A stretch of DNA of 64,000 bases, from NCBI GenBank assembly GCA_903869675.1, contig CAIQAB010000008.1, positions 51,952 through 115,951 on the forward strand, read 5' to 3'. The position numbers and the translations under genes were made by a program. The DNA is from an uncultured Verrucomicrobiota bacterium. GTDB lineage: Bacteria; Verrucomicrobiota; Verrucomicrobiia; Opitutales; Opitutaceae. This document shows, piece after piece, positions 63,140 through 64,000 of the stretch. The first letter of the stretch is position 1, and each line of letters begins with the position of its first letter. The notes beneath the pieces are model-generated. The model worked only from the letters and a program-made list of their open reading frames with translations, ran no database searches and had not been told where the DNA came from.

Positions 63140-63982
63140 TCAGCGCGGAGGCGGCGGGCCGCCCGGAGCGCTAGGCTTGGCCCCGGGTGCGGGCCGCGTC
63201 GGGGAAACCTCGCGCACCACAGTCGCCAATACTCCGTTGGGTGCCTTTGGTCCGGCCGGCACCAGGACGACAGTGAACCGCTGATTTCCGGACAGTTTGA
63301 GCTCATTTTGATACACCACTTCTTCTCCCGTCGGTCTCTCGGCGATAACCACGAACCGAAAAAGCAGCTCGGGAGCGCCTGGTTCTACGATGCGCACCGG
63401 CTCTGATGGACCTTTTTGCAGCGTAGTCACCTGGCCTTTATCAAACTTGGCCTTCAGGGTCTTGCCGGAATAATTCAAGAAACGGACAGTTCCCGCCGGC
63501 GCCGTCTTCCAGTCGTCCTCCAAAGCGATGGCGGCATAACCCACCGGTTGGCCCGCACCGGTCGCCGCCCCGGGGGCGAGCAGAACTAGACACTGGTCCG
63601 TCCGGGGCAACGAAACCTTGGCAACCGGCAACGCAGGCGCCGAAGGCGGCAAGGGCTTGCCCGGGGAGGCAGCGGCCGGCGGTTGAGCGCCTCCGGGAGC
63701 AGACGGTGGCACATACAAAGTCAAATTCTGCGGGCCATCGTAACCCGTCGGACGCGTCTTCGCGACGGCGGTGGCCGGGACCGGCACCTTGGTGGCCTGT
63801 CCGCCGGCGGCGCTTAAATAAAAAAGGTTCTTAGGCTGTGAGGCGCCGCCCACCAGCAGGAAAGACAATTGGGTCTTCACCGTAGGTCCCGTATCCTTCG
63901 CTTGCGCCGCGGCCGCCGTAGTAAAGCAAATCGCCAAAGCGAAGGCTGAAAAAAGCTGAACGAGTCTATTTCCAGTGGTCAT
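63140..63982 (-). CDS. Secreted Pro-rich hypothetical protein
   Basis: 280 aa with a signal peptide (LVQLFSAFALAICFTTAAAA, cleavage near AQA). The mature part has a beta-like domain (QLSFLLVGGASQPKNLFYLS), a Pro/Ala linker (about 90-115), a second beta-rich region (VKTQ- and VRFLNYSGKTLKAKFDKG-type strands, LFRFVVIAERPTGEEVVYQNEL) and a Pro-rich tail. No known family is recognised. It probably works in the periplasm or outer membrane. Confidence 0.6.
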   Translation of the reverse strand: MTTGNRLVQLFSAFALAICFTTAAAAQAKDTGPTVKTQLSFLLVGGASQPKNLFYLSAAGGQATKVPVPATAVAKTRPTGYDGPQNLTLYVPPSAPGGAQPPAAASPGKPLPPSAPALPVAKVSLPRTDQCLVLLAPGAATGAGQPVGYAAIALEDDWKTAPAGTVRFLNYSGKTLKAKFDKGQVTTLQKGPSEPVRIVEPGAPELLFRFVVIAERPTGEEVVYQNELKLSGNQRFTVVLVPAGPKAPNGVLATVVREVSPTRPAPGAKPSAPGGPPPPR

Positions 63983-64000
63983 ACGTCCTCCGGTCTCAGC

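Overview
The window looks like a chromosome segment of a Verrucomicrobiota bacterium, most likely Opitutales/Opitutaceae. This is an inference from several signs: high G+C throughout, a PEP-CTERM protein, a TIGR03790 protein, a pectate-lyase-like protein with the Asp-rich C-terminal region common in that phylum, and many intergenic palindromes built on CACGAAGG/CCTTCGTG motifs. I see no rRNA, tRNA, CRISPR array or prophage, and no recognisable transposase. Most genes are housekeeping genes in short operons.

Left edge to 8.4 kb: a truncated PLD-nuclease/SF2-helicase fusion and two small hypothetical genes are followed by a Fur-family regulator lacking the usual CxxC pairs, preceded by two near-identical 20-bp boxes, and then sufC-sufB-sufD (Fe-S assembly). 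8.4-19.7 kb, all minus strand: a pectate-lyase-like beta-helix protein, mpl (murein recycling), a LolA-like protein, secG, a SulP transporter, parB, a LysM protein, a TIGR03790 protein, and the translationally coupled pgsA-pgpA pair. 20-27.2 kb: coaD, a DUF4197 protein, the oxidative pentose-phosphate operon zwf-opcA-pgl, yraN, rph and metF. 27.2-30.5 kb: a tandem-AAA+ ATPase with a WYL regulator upstream on the same strand, the most accessory-looking pair in the window.

30.7-42.7 kb is motility and signalling: a glycosyltransferase/TPR protein, two minimal flagellins, then fliD, a lipoprotein, a FlgM-like protein, fliS and a FliT-like protein. A formylglycine-generating enzyme, an NtrC-type regulator, a CheX phosphatase and a receiver/pseudo-receiver/STAS protein follow. 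42.7-50.6 kb: holB, tmk, a PfkB kinase, gpmI, guaB and a divergent purA. 50.7-60.6 kb: a PEP-CTERM protein, a haem peroxidase whose catalytic segments are circularly permuted, ruvC, a TauE/SafE permease, recF, small conserved genes, hisI, trhO and an orphan type II secretion F-domain protein. 60.6-64 kb is rich in repeats and holds a VapBC-type toxin-antitoxin pair split by a palindromic repeat, a 21-bp tandem repeat and a secreted Pro-rich protein.

The most striking single observation is the peroxidase at 51628-53589. All the haem-binding and catalytic residues of the animal peroxidase family are present, but the N-terminal third of the fold, which carries the distal histidine, sits at the C-terminus.
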